Shown piece after piece: positions 1-10,415 of a DNA stretch of 64,000 nucleotides. This stretch comes from Symsagittifera roscoffensis. Its lineage: Eukaryota > Xenacoelomorpha > Acoela > Convolutidae. Made by a program: the position numbers and the translations under genes. The notes beneath the pieces are model-generated. The model worked only from the letters and a program-made list of their open reading frames with translations, was not told the DNA's origin and ran no database searches. The DNA lies in the NCBI RefSeq assembly GCF_963678635.1, contig NC_087064.1, forward strand, positions 76,536,213-76,600,212, read 5' to 3'. Positions within the stretch are counted from its first letter, which is position 1, and every line of letters begins with the position of its first letter.

Positions 1-788
1 TCAGCGAAACATGGATGCCATAGCTCAATGAAATTCAATCTCTGGCAAATTAAAACTGAACGATTTCGTCTATCTTTAATTTGATCCAATCCATTTGACT
101 TGAAAGTATTTATATCATATCATTTTCAAATAAAAACAATCATAGCTTAAATTAATTTATTTCATTAGATTTTTTTCGAAAAGCAGTCAGGAATGGAACT
201 AGTGTTTTATCGAGCAGGAGGATTTTCAGGTAATTCGCAAAAATCTGTCGACTTTGTAAAGTAGACGAAATGTTTTTGGCAAATTTTCTCAGTGATGCTG
301 GCAGTTTTGAAAAAACAGGTCAAAAACTGCCTTGTTTTGACTAGCACACACCCTAAAAGGTAGTATGTTTTAGCACCGAAGACGCCTTTAGAAATAAAAT
401 ACGGTCAGTCGGTCAAAAATGTAATGAAGTAATACGAAAGAAAGGGGGCTGTAAGTAATCAGTTTCGAAGCGATCGGTAAATTTGAGAACTTGAATGCTA
501 AATTAAATTTGGATCAACCATTACGTCAATTTAAAGGCTCAAATTAGAAGCAGCTGTTTTTAAAAGCACCAGAATTCTAATCTTAATGAACCTTCTCGAA
601 AAATTGTAAGAGCCTTCTCGAAGCGACTTTCTGATATCACAGAAATCCAATGTGACCTTTTGCTGAAAACTGGAAAATTAAAACATAATTAGCACTTTTT
701 AAAACCGAGACCTTGAAGCGGCCTTCGTTATCTTCTCTAGAGAGAGAGAGAGAGAGAGACTTAAGGCGCGTTCACCTGAGGCAAAACA
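1..788. other. non-coding AT-rich flank with a transposon remnant
   Basis: No coding segment is seen. Bases 290-420 resemble the internal part of the hAT-like MITE family described further on: a phrase about bases 380-395 reading accgaagacgcctttag recurs near other copies. A short AG microsatellite lies at about 739-760. Confidence 0.4.
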
Positions 789-1283
789 TCAAAAACAACC
801 TCGCTTCAGTTGAAAATTTATCGAAAGCATTTCTAAAATCTCTCGCCAGTTGACGCAACTTTCCGGCTTCGGGTGTAAGCCGTCTTCTGAGATATCTTTA
901 AGGTATCGGAACTTCTTTGGTTTCACATAAGGGATATTAGGCGCGTGTGGAAGTCTCAGATAACAGCGATTCAGTTTTTTTTGTTCCATATCGATGTTTT
1001 CTTACGATGAGTCCAAGGATCGCAATTTTGATGTTATTGTCCGGTACCTTTTGACAAGGAATTCCATCTCTTCGATGGTCTCGAGTTCATTCGTTAACCT
1101 ATTCCCCTTCCTGTCGAAAAACTCCATTGTCCCTCCCATAAATACGACAACTTCACACAGAAACCAACTTTTTCTCTCACTTCTTAAGCCGAGCACATTG
1201 TAACAATCACTCATCCCGGACAAGACATGGTAAACGTTTCTCACAATTAAACACCATTTACCAAAGAGGAACCTAGTCTGCAC
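789..1283 (-). pseudogene. degraded coding remnant, possibly SGNH/GDSL-hydrolase-like
   Basis: Two open stretches (1283 to 1002 and 989 to 789, minus strand) lie in the same frame, separated by a single in-frame TAA and four codons. Their composition is protein-like, unlike the surrounding T-rich DNA. The translation contains GMSD, then VVVFMGGTMEFF, then EDGLHPKPES. The spacing and character recall the Gly-Asn and Asp-x-x-His blocks of SGNH/GDSL esterases, but the expected Asn after GGT is Met, so a catalytic residue would be missing. No good start codon or upstream exon was found. A GTAAGA at the stop could alternatively be a splice donor, which would make this two exons of a real gene. The family call is tentative. 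Confidence 0.35.
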
Positions 1284-1544
1284 AACTTCTTGTGAAAGGA
1301 GTCCAAGGCAAAATCTTGTTCTAAAATTCCTGTTTGATTTATTAAACAGGTATTATGAAAACGATTTTTTTTTTCCAGATGAGATCTGTTTTTATTATTT
1401 TTTTTTGAGACGCTTTTTCGAAAAATTCGCTTTCCCAAAAAACTACCCGTCAGATTCTCATAAAAGTGGTACCAATGGATTCAGTAGCGTTTCACCTACC
1501 TGCCTGCATGAAATTTAGGGCAATTTTTATCCTACCCCACCCCC

Positions 1545-3640
1545 TACGGTCTTAGAAAAGCTTCACAACTCGGTACTTTTTTCACTTTTTGCCCATTTTT
1601 TCGGAAATTTTCGATTTCCTCAAAAATTACCCATCCAGATTTGGGATTAAGGGTTTAATAGATAGACCAGGTTGTAGGAAACTCCCATGCACAAGCGGCT
1701 GGTCCCTAATTTACTTTGGAGAAGAGCTATAGACTTAGGAAAAGTCACTTTTTTGATTTTTTTGCCTATTTTTTTTCGGAAATTATCGATTTCCTCAAAA
1801 ACTACCCATCCAGATTTAGAATTAAGGGTTTACTCGATAGACCAGGTTGTAGGAAACTCCCCCGCAGAAGCGGCTGGTCCTTAACTTGCCTAGGGGAAGA
1901 TCTATAGACCTAGGAAAAGTCACTTTTTTGGCCTTTTTTCAAATCTTTCCGATTTCCTCAAAAACTACCCGTCCAGATTTGGGATTAAGGGTTTAATCGA
2001 TAGACCAGGTTGTAGGAACCCCCCATGCACAAGCGGCTGGTCCCTAATTTGCTTAGGGGCAGAGCTATAGACTTAGGAAAAGTCACTTTTTTGATTTTTT
2101 TGCCTATTTTTTCGGAAATTATCGATTTCCTCAAAAACTACCCATCCAGATTTGAAATTAAGGGTTTAATCGATAGACCAGGTTGTAGGAAACTCCCCTG
2201 GCCAAGCGGCTGATCCTTAATTTGTCTCGGGGAAGATCTATAGACTTAGGAAAAGTCACTTTTTTGACTTTTTTGGCCTTTTTTCAAATCTTTCCGATTT
2301 CCTCAAAAACTACCCGTCCAGATTTGGGATTAAGGGTTTAATCGATAGACCAGGTTGTAGGAACCCCCCATGCACAAGCGGCTGGTCCCTAATTTGCTTA
2401 GGGGAAGAGCTATAGACTTAGGAAAAGTCACTTTTTTGATTTTTTTGCCTATTTTTTCGGAAATTATCGATTTCCTCAAAAACTACCCATCCAGATTTGG
2501 AATTAAGGGTTTTATCGATAGACCAGGTTGTAGGAAACTCCCCCGCACAAGCGGCTGGTCCTTAACTTGCCTAGGGGAAGAGCTATACACTTAGGAATAG
2601 TCAATTTTTCGGTTTTTAGGCCGTTTTTTCAAACTTTTTCGATTTCCTCAAAAACTACCCGTCCAGATTTGGGATTAAGGGTTTAATCGATAGACCAGGT
2701 TGTAGGAACCCCCATTGCACAAGCGGCTGGTCCCTAATTTGCTTAGGGGAAGATCTATAGACTTAGGAAAAGTCACTTTTTTGACTTTTTTGGCCTTTTT
2801 TCAAATCTTTCCGATTTCCTCAAAAACTACCCGTCCAGATTTGGGATTAAGGGTTTAATCGATAGACCAGGTTGTAGGAACCCCCCATGCACAAGCGGCT
2901 GGTCCCTAATTTGCTTAGGGGAAGAGCTATAGACTTAGGAAAAGTCACTTTTTTGATTTTTTTGCCTATTTTTTCGGAAATTATCGATTTCCTCAAAAAC
3001 TACCCATCCAGATTTGGAATTAAGGGTTTAATCGATAGACCAGGTTGTAGGAAACTCCCCCGCACAAGTGGCTGGTCCCTAATTTGCTTAGGGGAAGATC
3101 TATAGACTTAGGAAAAGTCACTTTTTTGACTTTTTTGGCCTTTTTTCAAATCTTTCCGATTTCCTCAAAAACTACCCGTCCAGATTTGGGATTAAGGGTT
3201 TAATCGATAGACCAGGTTGTAGGAACCCCCCATGCACAAGCGGCTGGTCCCTAATTTGCTTAGGGGAAGAGCTATAGACTTAGGAAAAGTCACTTTTTTG
3301 ATTTTTTTGCCTATTTTTTCGGAAATTATCGATTTCCTCAAAAACTACCCATCCAGATTTGGAATTAAGGGTTTAATCGATAGACCAGGTTGTAGGAAAC
3401 TCCCCCGCACAAGTGGCTGGTCCTTAACTTGCCTAGGGGAAGAGCTATGCACTTAGGAATAGTCAATTTTTCGGTTTTTAGGCCGTTTTTTCAAACTTTT
3501 TCGATTTCTTCAAAAACTACCCATCCAGATTTGGGATTAAGGGTTTAATCGATAGACCAGGTTGTAGGAAACTCCCCTGCCCAAGCGGCTGGTCCTTAAT
3601 TTGTCTCGGGGAAAAGCTGTACACTTAGGAAAAGTTTTTT
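1545..3640 (+). repeat. 172-bp satellite array with dimeric higher-order structure
   Basis: About 12 tandem monomers can be phased on the phrase accaggttgtagga (near 1666, 1841, 2004, 2177, 2349, 2522, 2694, 2866, 3039, 3211, 3384, 3556), a spacing of 172-173 bp apart from 175 and 163 at the start. Two monomer types mostly alternate. One carries a stretch ending in gcctattttttcggaaatt; the other reads ggccttttttcaaatcttt. This makes a ~345-bp dimer, with one place (2370 to 2887) where three monomers occur together. Each dimer contains a short open frame beginning MHKRLVPNLL; it is a by-product of the repeat, not a gene. A degenerate edge extends upstream to about 1441. Confidence 0.92.
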
Positions 3641-4070
3641 GGCATTGGAACAAAGATTCAATATACTTATTGTGTGTATTTTTTAGACAATGGAATCCGC
3701 TATGCTTACGTTTTCTCGCTTTTGCTTGGTGCTATTGGCTTTGTGTTGAATTTTTTTGTATGGTTCGAAGAAGTCCAACGAGAAGTTGCACGAGTTACGC
3801 TAGTTCTCTTTAATCAGGTCGATTTGTTCCAGAACGTTTTTGTGATGTCAGTTATAGTCAACATATTATAGTCATATTTGCAATGCTTGGACAAAATTTA
3901 ATTAATTCGAAAATTAAAGAGTCGTTAGCAAAATGAAAAAAACTTTATTTCATTAATTTTAGCTAGTTTGTGAAACACACATTTCACTTAATTCTAGTGA
4001 ATAATTATTCACATTGTTGAAGCATTGTGCATATGATTTTATATTAAATATATTTAGCATGTAACCATGA
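3641..4070. other. unique AT-rich spacer
   Basis: No gene or recognised repeat is seen between the satellite and the following minisatellite. A short phrase near 3745-3770 recurs at about 11,325, hinting at an old interspersed repeat. Confidence 0.4.
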
Positions 4071-4071
4071 T

Positions 4072-4250
4072 TGAAACGGTTTGCCTTGTCGCACTGTGAA
4101 AGGCCCATTTAATTCACATTACGGTTGCCTTGTCGCACTGTGAAAGGCTCGTTTAATTTTAGTACGGTTTGTTTGCCTTGTCGCTCTGTGAAAGGCCCGT
4201 TTAATTCATATTACGGTTGTCTTGTCGCACTGTGAAAGGCTCGGTTTATT
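4072..4250 (+). repeat. four-copy ~46-bp minisatellite
   Basis: Four tandem copies of a unit containing gccttgtcgcactgtgaaag, separated by short AT-rich variants (copies begin near 4075, 4122, 4167 and 4213). One copy has a single substitution (gctctg for gcactg). Confidence 0.85.
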
Positions 4251-4439
4251 GTCTAGGGAAACACCTATGGACTTGAAAAGTTCCCTCATGAAAACTTTTT
4301 ACCAAAGAAGCGTTACCAATGAATGCATAAGCTTCTCTTTCACTTTTTTTGCGTAGGAAGGGCGCTATCGACTTGAGAAACCTGAAATTTTAAAACAATT
4401 TTTTGAAATAATCAATATTAAAATAATCAAACAGGTCTC
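4251..4439 (+). repeat. diverged remnant of the 172-bp satellite
   Basis: The phrase ttgtctagggaaacacctat followed by ggacttgaaaag matches the satellite segment ttgtctcggggaagatctat plus agacttaggaaaag. The rest has drifted beyond easy alignment. Confidence 0.45.
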
Positions 4440-5055
4440 TCCAGCTTTCAGCTGGGCCCCTAGTTAACCTTCGCCGAGGGTAGTGTGTGTCGAACACTCT
4501 TACACCTCGGCATTTTAGGTTGTAGGTGATTGCCTTGTTTCGTAAAACCATTTTCAATACAGAAAACACAACTCTGCTGGCCGTATTCTGGACTCATTAC
4601 AATTTCTTCATCAGGTATTTTTGCAGTCCTGCTTGGAGACTGTTGCAATAGTCTGAACTACAAAGAACAAGCGTCCTGGCTAGAAGTTTTCTGTTTTCAA
4701 AGATAGTATTAGATGGAGTACAGTTTCCTTAGTTCCTTGTAACAACTTTGACTAAAATTTAGTGTTTGCTTATGCAATTTCCAGTTCGAGTCAAATGTTG
4801 CGTCCAGAGACTTCAAGTAATTGCAGAACTCAAAATCTTTTCCAATCACTTGAAAGCTCGGCAACACCATATCGTTTCGACTCGGTTTTCTCACCATCAT
4901 AAATTCTGTTTACCACGATTTGTATTAATTTTCAAGTCCTTTGAGATAAACCAATTGCAGACTTTATTCACATCGATCTCGCAACTTTCCCCGCCGCTTC
5001 CTGTATTTACATACAGCATGATGTCATCAACGTAAATCTGATAATTTAAGCTTGT
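4440..5055 (-). pseudogene. 3' fragment of a LINE reverse transcriptase, broken
   Basis: Read on the minus strand, 5055 down to 4440 gives the catalytic-loop region YQIYVDDIMLYVNTG, then VCNWFISKDLKIN (the W..nn.LklN block), then, after a stop and a frame change, SDYCNSLQAGLQKYLMKKL and VQNTASRVV. These are the hallmark C-terminal blocks of non-LTR reverse transcriptases of the jockey/CR1/L2 type. Stops and at least one frameshift show it is dead. The 5' part of the element is missing: a Helentron-like copy begins directly at 5056, so the LINE was either truncated there or interrupted. Confidence 0.85.
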
Positions 5056-5521
5056 TGTTCCGACTTTCGATACGAAAGTAACGGAATATTTGTGCTCGGG
5101 TGGGTTTTCTCTTTCTTCAGACAAATTTCGACTTTTTAACTAGCCATTTTTGACGGAAATTTTTTTATATCGTTCAAAAGGTATTGTTGTCCTGAGCTTA
5201 AATTTGAAAATTTGGGACAATTAACGCGCGATATATTCCGCGCTTTTAATGCGTGAGCGGAGATTTAATCCGTACTAGAAATCGTTCCAAATTGGTTGAA
5301 ATAAGCTTATTTGCTATTCTCATGATTGTTACTAGCAGCAAAATCTATTCTTTTGTACTTTATATGGCGTGTGGGCGGATGAGTTTCAGTAAAAATTTCA
5401 AACTTCAAAAAAAATGTTCATTTTGTTTTATTACATTCAATTTTTTTATGTTATTTCTGCTCCATAAACCTTAAAAGGCAGTCGGAACATTCAGGGCTTC
5501 GCCCTGATACGAGCAGTCTTG
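5056..5521 (+). mobile_element. Helentron-like non-autonomous element, copy 1
   Basis: The element opens with tgttccgactttcgatacga, a subterminal repeat followed by a small hairpin (actttcg/cgaaagt). Near its end comes the inverted counterpart agtcggaaca at 5480-5489, then a GC-rich hairpin cagggcttcgccctg at 5492-5506, and the terminus ...gcagtcttg. A 5' terminal repeat paired with an internal 3' partner, followed by a stem-loop, is the arrangement described for Helentron-associated elements (HINEs). No protein is encoded. Internal landmarks shared by all copies are ttaacgcgcgatatat and ggcgtgtggg. Confidence 0.75.
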
Positions 5522-5560
5522 TTTTGTATATAAGTTGTTGAATTGGTGCAAAAAACAAGA

Positions 5561-6081
5561 CAAGACTGCTCGTATCAGGGCGAAGCCCTGAATGTTCCGA
5601 CTGCCTTTTAAGGTTTTAAGGCAGTAATAACATTAAAAAATTGAATGAAATAAAATAAAATGAAATTTTTTTCTCTTAATTTTGAAATTTTTTAATGAAA
5701 ATCATCACCCCATACGCCATATAAAGTACAAAAGGATAGAATTTGCTCCTTGTAACAAATCAAATATGGCAATTAAGCTTCTTTCAACCAATTTGGAACG
5801 ATTTTAAGACGGATTAACTCTCCGCTTGCGCGTTAATAGCGCGAAATATATCGCGCGTTAATTGTCCCAAAATGGCAATCTCTAAACACTCATAACTTTT
5901 ACGAAAAATAATCACAGGTAAAATATCTTTTCAAATTCAAGCTCAGGACAACAATAGCTTTCGAATGATATTTAAAAAATGCCGTCAAAAATGGCTAGTT
6001 AAAAAGTCGAAATTTATCTGAAGAAAAAAAATCCACCCCGAGCACAAATATTCCGTTATTTTCGTATGGAAAGTCGGAACA
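5561..6081 (-). mobile_element. Helentron-like element, copy 2, inverted against copy 1
   Basis: This copy has the same ends and internal landmarks as the copy at 5056, in reverse orientation: its 3' hairpin is at about 5575-5590 and its tgttccgact start is at 6072-6081 on the minus strand. The two copies lie tail to tail with only 39 bp between them, giving a ~1-kb imperfect palindrome. Confidence 0.75.
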
Positions 6082-6439
6082 AAAAAGACTGCTCCTAGCA
6101 AAGAGTCTTGCGGTACGCGAGTACATTAAATGCGAAGTTCTCATTTTTCATTGTATACAAGTACTCTATGATACTTTGTCTATTATACAAGTAAGATTCA
6201 ACGAGTTACAAAGGCAGCCTATCAATCTTTGCACTAATACAAATAGTGATAACAGCCTCAAAACAGATCAAAATCTCTTAATTGTTTAAATGTGAATGGA
6301 TTAATTTGCCATATTAGAGCTTTTTCAACGTAATATCCTTGTATTTGAAGCGAATATTTTTTCACGTTGAAGCTATATAGTATATTGCATATTTGAGTTC
6401 AGTGATTACTTCACCAAATTTGATATTAGCAACACGATT

Positions 6440-8720
6440 GTGGGATGCTATCAGGGTTCTCCAGAAGTTGTTAGTTTGGCTTCCCAAAATGAAAACAAAA
6501 CCCTCTGATTTGACGAGGTATGACGTTTTTGTGATATTTCCAAAAATATCAGAAAACTTAGATGAATAAAAGTTTCTCAAAATTTCAGAAAACTTAGATG
6601 AATAAAAATTTCACAAAATTTGAAAATTTCAACCCTGTATTTGGGTGCTGTCAGGGTTCTCTCAGAGTTTGCAAACATTGCCTCCAATTGTGACTGCTCA
6701 TGTTCTTTTTTATGAGTTGGTGAACAAAGTTGAGAATCTTATAGTATTAAGAATTTGTTCAGGTTCAAATGTATTTTTTCTCGGTTTCACTTTTGTTTTT
6801 CTTTAAGTTCAGTTCCTTTCTTTTGTTGAATGGAAGGCAAACTCCACTATCGAACAGAAAAACCGTTAAGATTATGAAAAGTGTTATGGACTGCTATTTT
6901 CAAAAGTGGAATTTTTAGATTTTCCAGCGAAATAAAACTTTAACTTATTGATCCAGTTTTCCCAAATTGGGTTTATTGTATCGATAAGGTGTCAATCATA
7001 AATTGTTCTAAAATTTTAAGAGCTTTGAAGACATTTATTTTTTTTCTTTGAATACTGAAAGCTGAGATTTATGCGTAAAGCAAGTCAGTTTTTTTCCTGT
7101 TTACTTGCGTTCATTGACTATTTTCCAACTGTCTGTTGGCTATATTTTAGTTTCCCGACATATAACGTTTTTTTTACAATTTTTTTCAAAGATTCTTTTA
7201 CAAAATAAAACTTTCAAATTTTGAAATTCACAACCCTAAAATGGCGTGCTGTCAGGGCTCTCTCCGCCGTTGCAAAAGTTGTCTTTCAATATGAATGCTG
7301 GAATCCTTGTTGCTTCGAAAAATGACGTTATGGTTTTCTTTTAATTTCCAAAAAACTTAGATCGAAAAGCATAGCATAAATTGAAATTCTCAACGTTGTA
7401 TTACGGCGCTGTCAGGGTTTTATCAGAGAGTGCAAGTCATGCTTTCAAATGATTTTAGTTTCCAAGTTGTGACCTTTTTTGGTTTTTAAAAACTTTTCAG
7501 AAAACTTTTATTATAAGACTTCACAAATTCTCAATCTTGTGATCGGGTACTGTCAGGATATTCTTAGGGGTATTCTTCAAGTTTTGCTTTTAAGTGTGAC
7601 TGCCCAATTGCTTTTAGTTTCTTGGATAAGACGTTTCTTTTTTTGGGATATTCACAATCTTGATTGCAAATTCACAACCTTATAGTTTTTTTTCAGGAAA
7701 GTAAAATAATCTAATAACTATTAAATATATATCTTTTAAATATTCAAAAATGGGCTTCACTACTCGACTCGCCATCCTTAAGTTTTTTCAACATTATTTT
7801 TGCATGTTTAACGAAAGACTTTTTGCACGTTTAAGCTATATCGTATATTGCAATGGTTAAGTTTTTTTTTAATTTTCCAGTTTGAATTCAGTTCTTTTCG
7901 TCAAGTTTGAAATTAGATACCCAAAAGTGTGATGCTGTCAGGGTTACGCTAGGGATTGCAAATTAGGCCTCCAAACATGAGTACCCATAACTTTTTAGTT
8001 CATGAGATATAAAGATTCTTGTGATTTTTTTCGAAAGTTTTCATGAAACTTAGATTTGAATATGCCACAAAAACTGAAATTCTCAAACCTGTAGTTGGGT
8101 GCTGTCAGGGTTCTCTCAGGGGTTGCAAAGCTTGCCCAAAAATCTGACTGCTCAAATCATTTCAATTTGCTTTGCGAGATATCACGTTTTTTAAATTTTG
8201 TTAAATTTTTTTTTCACATAACTTAGATATTAAAAACTTAACATAAGTTCATATTAACAACTCTTATAGTGTCATGTTCTGTCAGGGTACTCTCGGACAT
8301 ACATTGCAAATCGTCCTTCCTATTTTGACTGCTTAAATCAGTTAAGTTTCCAAGACAAGACGTTTTTCAATAGTTCTTCAAATTTTTATTTCCCAACCCT
8401 ATAATGGGGTGATCTCATGTAAATTTTGACTGCTTAAATAATCTTTGTTTGCGAGATATGCCATTTTTTATGATTTTAAAAAACTTTTCAAAAACATAAT
8501 TTTCAAAAAAACTTCACAAAGTTTGAAATTCTCAAAAATATGATTGGGTGCATAGGCACTTTCAGGAAGTACTTATTTGGACTCTGAAGATGACTGCTCA
8601 ACGCATTTCACTAATCTAAATATGAATTAACATTCATTTTTCATAATTTTTCAAAAAAAAATTGACAAAGTTCCAAAATCTGAAATAGTCGACGCATTCG
8701 TGGGGTGAAGTCAGGTTACT
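6440..8720 (+). repeat. degenerate ~165-bp tandem family with conserved hairpin core
   Basis: A core close to gggtgctgtcagggttctct recurs near 6442, 6642, 7243, 7403, 7545, 7930, 8096 and 8272, with weaker copies near 8404, 8546 and 8698. Between cores lie poorly conserved stretches with recurring phrases (aaacttaga, gaaattctcaa, tgactgctcaaa). Spacing is mostly 140-200 bp. The core starts with aaccct and ends with agggtt, so many copies can form a short stem. The block is interrupted by another dispersed repeat at 6800-7170. Confidence 0.7.
6800..7170 (+). repeat. dispersed ~450-bp family, copy 1
   Basis: Conserved phrases include ggcaaactccactatcga, attgatccagttttc, caaattgggtttattgtatc, aatcataaattgttcta and ccaactgtctgttggctat. 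The same phrases, in the same order and orientation, recur near 10,000-10,415, 22,850-23,285 and 39,815-40,255. It is non-coding. The class (SINE, MITE or other) is not determined because ends and target duplications could not be fixed. Confidence 0.65.
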
Positions 8721-9439
8721 ACCAGCAGTTGCAGATGTAGCCTACACCCCATTTTTTTGCTCGAATTGTTCAAAGTGTTGAAATTGAAGGTTTTTGTTTT
8801 ATGTTTCAAAAATTTTCACTAAAATATCAGTTAAACTAAGAAAAAGTCTGCTGTTTTAAAGAAAAAAGAACTAAGTTTAACAAGTCTCATTCCTGAATTC
8901 AGTAATTTTGCCATTTAAATTGTTAAATATTGGGAGTTTTTATGTATGCTGTCAGCCATTCTGAAACTCAGTGGCTGCAGAGATTTGACCACTTTGGTTT
9001 ACAAATATTTCAGTTGGAATTTTTTTGGTTCAATTTATTAAATGAAAAGCGTTGTTGGATACGCCCGTCTCTTTTTACGGTTGCATTCCTTTCGTTGGTT
9101 TTTTGTTCATTTATTTTATATATTAGCAGTTTTTACGTTAAATATTCTGTTCGAAACACCGAATTGTGTTACACGCTAGTTAATATTAATGCGTTCATGG
9201 ATGGATTTAAGTAAATATGCTTTTGAATTTATATCCAAATTATATGCTAAAATTTAGGCAAATTACGCTCTCCAATTACAAAAGCGGTAATGGCTTGAAA
9301 ACTCATAATCAATATCTAGTTTTGAAAGTGGCTTTTAATTTTTAGGCTAACTGTTCACGCGGATTAAGGGAATATGGACTTTTTTGGGTTAACAACTTGT
9401 TTAACAAAATCACTCTATCTTGGTTCATAATAAATTGAT
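8721..9439. other. AT-rich spacer without recognised genes
   Basis: A 94-codon open frame at 8930-9214 (+) has the phenylalanine- and leucine-rich composition of translated T-rich DNA and no recognisable domain, so I do not call it a gene. Nothing else is seen. Confidence 0.4.
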
Positions 9440-9600
9440 TTTTCTATGCGTTCCTGGCACAATTTAACCTGTAGGTAACGAGTATGCCTGGGGCGGCAAA
9501 TGTCCTGGGTTCGAATCTGATCAGGACCCGTTTTTTTCAAGCATGAAATTATCTGTTTCAAATAAAACTGTCGGCCTTAAAAATAAAAAACGGTTTTAGC
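9440..9600 (+). mobile_element. tRNA-derived SINE-like element A
   Basis: The sequence has a degenerate A box (aacctgtaggtaacgag, near 9468) and a good B box ggttcgaatct at about 9509-9519, followed by caggacccgttttttt, a typical Pol III stop. The T arm is not a proper tRNA T arm, so this is not a functional tRNA. Related elements with the same cccg-poly(T) junction lie near 20,900 and 21,230. Confidence 0.6.
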
Positions 9601-9999
9601 ATCCCAAGTATTGAGAAGCTCTGCTTCGTTTCTGTGTGTGAATTTTTTTTTGAAAAGTTGGAAATAATTTTAGAATAAATTTGTACTCTGCAATTCTGGC
9701 GCATGTTTTTTTATCGGAAGTGGTGTGAAGCTCTAGTTTTTTTAGTCATTGTATTTTTTATCGGAAATTTTCAATATACATATATATTTTTTTCACTTGT
9801 GAGAGCAAGTGAACTTGTAATCAAGAACAAGACTTTTTGCCATAAGCAACTTTCCATGCAAATTACAGCGGGAGAAATTACTACTCTAACAAAATATTGT
9901 ACTTTCAAATGCAGACTGCGCTGACATGCTCATCTTCTTGAGAATTCAAATAAAACTGACTTGTTGTTGATTGGAGGTACTAAATAATTTTTGTCTTAT
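9601..9999. other. AT-rich spacer without recognised genes
   Basis: A 73-codon open frame at 9703-9924 has no recognisable motif. No repeat ends are visible. Confidence 0.35.
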
Positions 10000-10415
10000 A
10001 AAGGTTTTGCTGATTTTTTTTGTTTTTTTTTTCAGAAAAAGTCTTAAAATATTGATGCACATAATGCAAATTTTGAGTTCATTTGAAATTCATCTGCTGA
10101 AAGAGACGTAAATAGCACTCTCCAAATACGAACGTGGAAATGACGCGAAAAAACGTGAACAATTTCTAGTTTCGAAAGTAAATTCATTTTTAAGATTTCC
10201 TAGCGGAATAAAAACTTTACCTATTGATCCAGTTTTCTCAAGTTGGGTTCATGTTATCAAAATGCGGCAATCATAAATTGTTCTAGAAATTCAAAGAACT
10301 TAAAGGGCACCTTTTTTCTTTGAAATTCGAAAATTGAAATTTTTTTCCAAAAAAATTATTGTTTTTTGTTTGATTGCGTTCATTACTTTTTCCAATCTTC
10401 AATTGGCTATGTTTC
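10000..10415 (+). repeat. dispersed ~450-bp family, copy 2
   Basis: The sequence shares cagaaaaagtcttaaaat, cctagcggaataaaaac, ttgatccagttttctca, gttgggttcatgttatc and aatcataaattgttcta with the copies at 6800, 22,850 and 39,815. Confidence 0.65.

Noticed and set aside
1687-3456. Series of similar ~70-codon frames beginning MHKRLVP
   Set aside because: Each is the same segment of the 172-bp satellite, without splice signals or independent conservation.
1545-3640. CRISPR array
   Set aside because: The repeats are contiguous 172-bp satellite monomers without unique spacers, in eukaryotic DNA.
9468-9540. Functional tRNA gene
   Set aside because: The B box is good, but acceptor, D and T stems do not fold properly. 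It fits a SINE head better.
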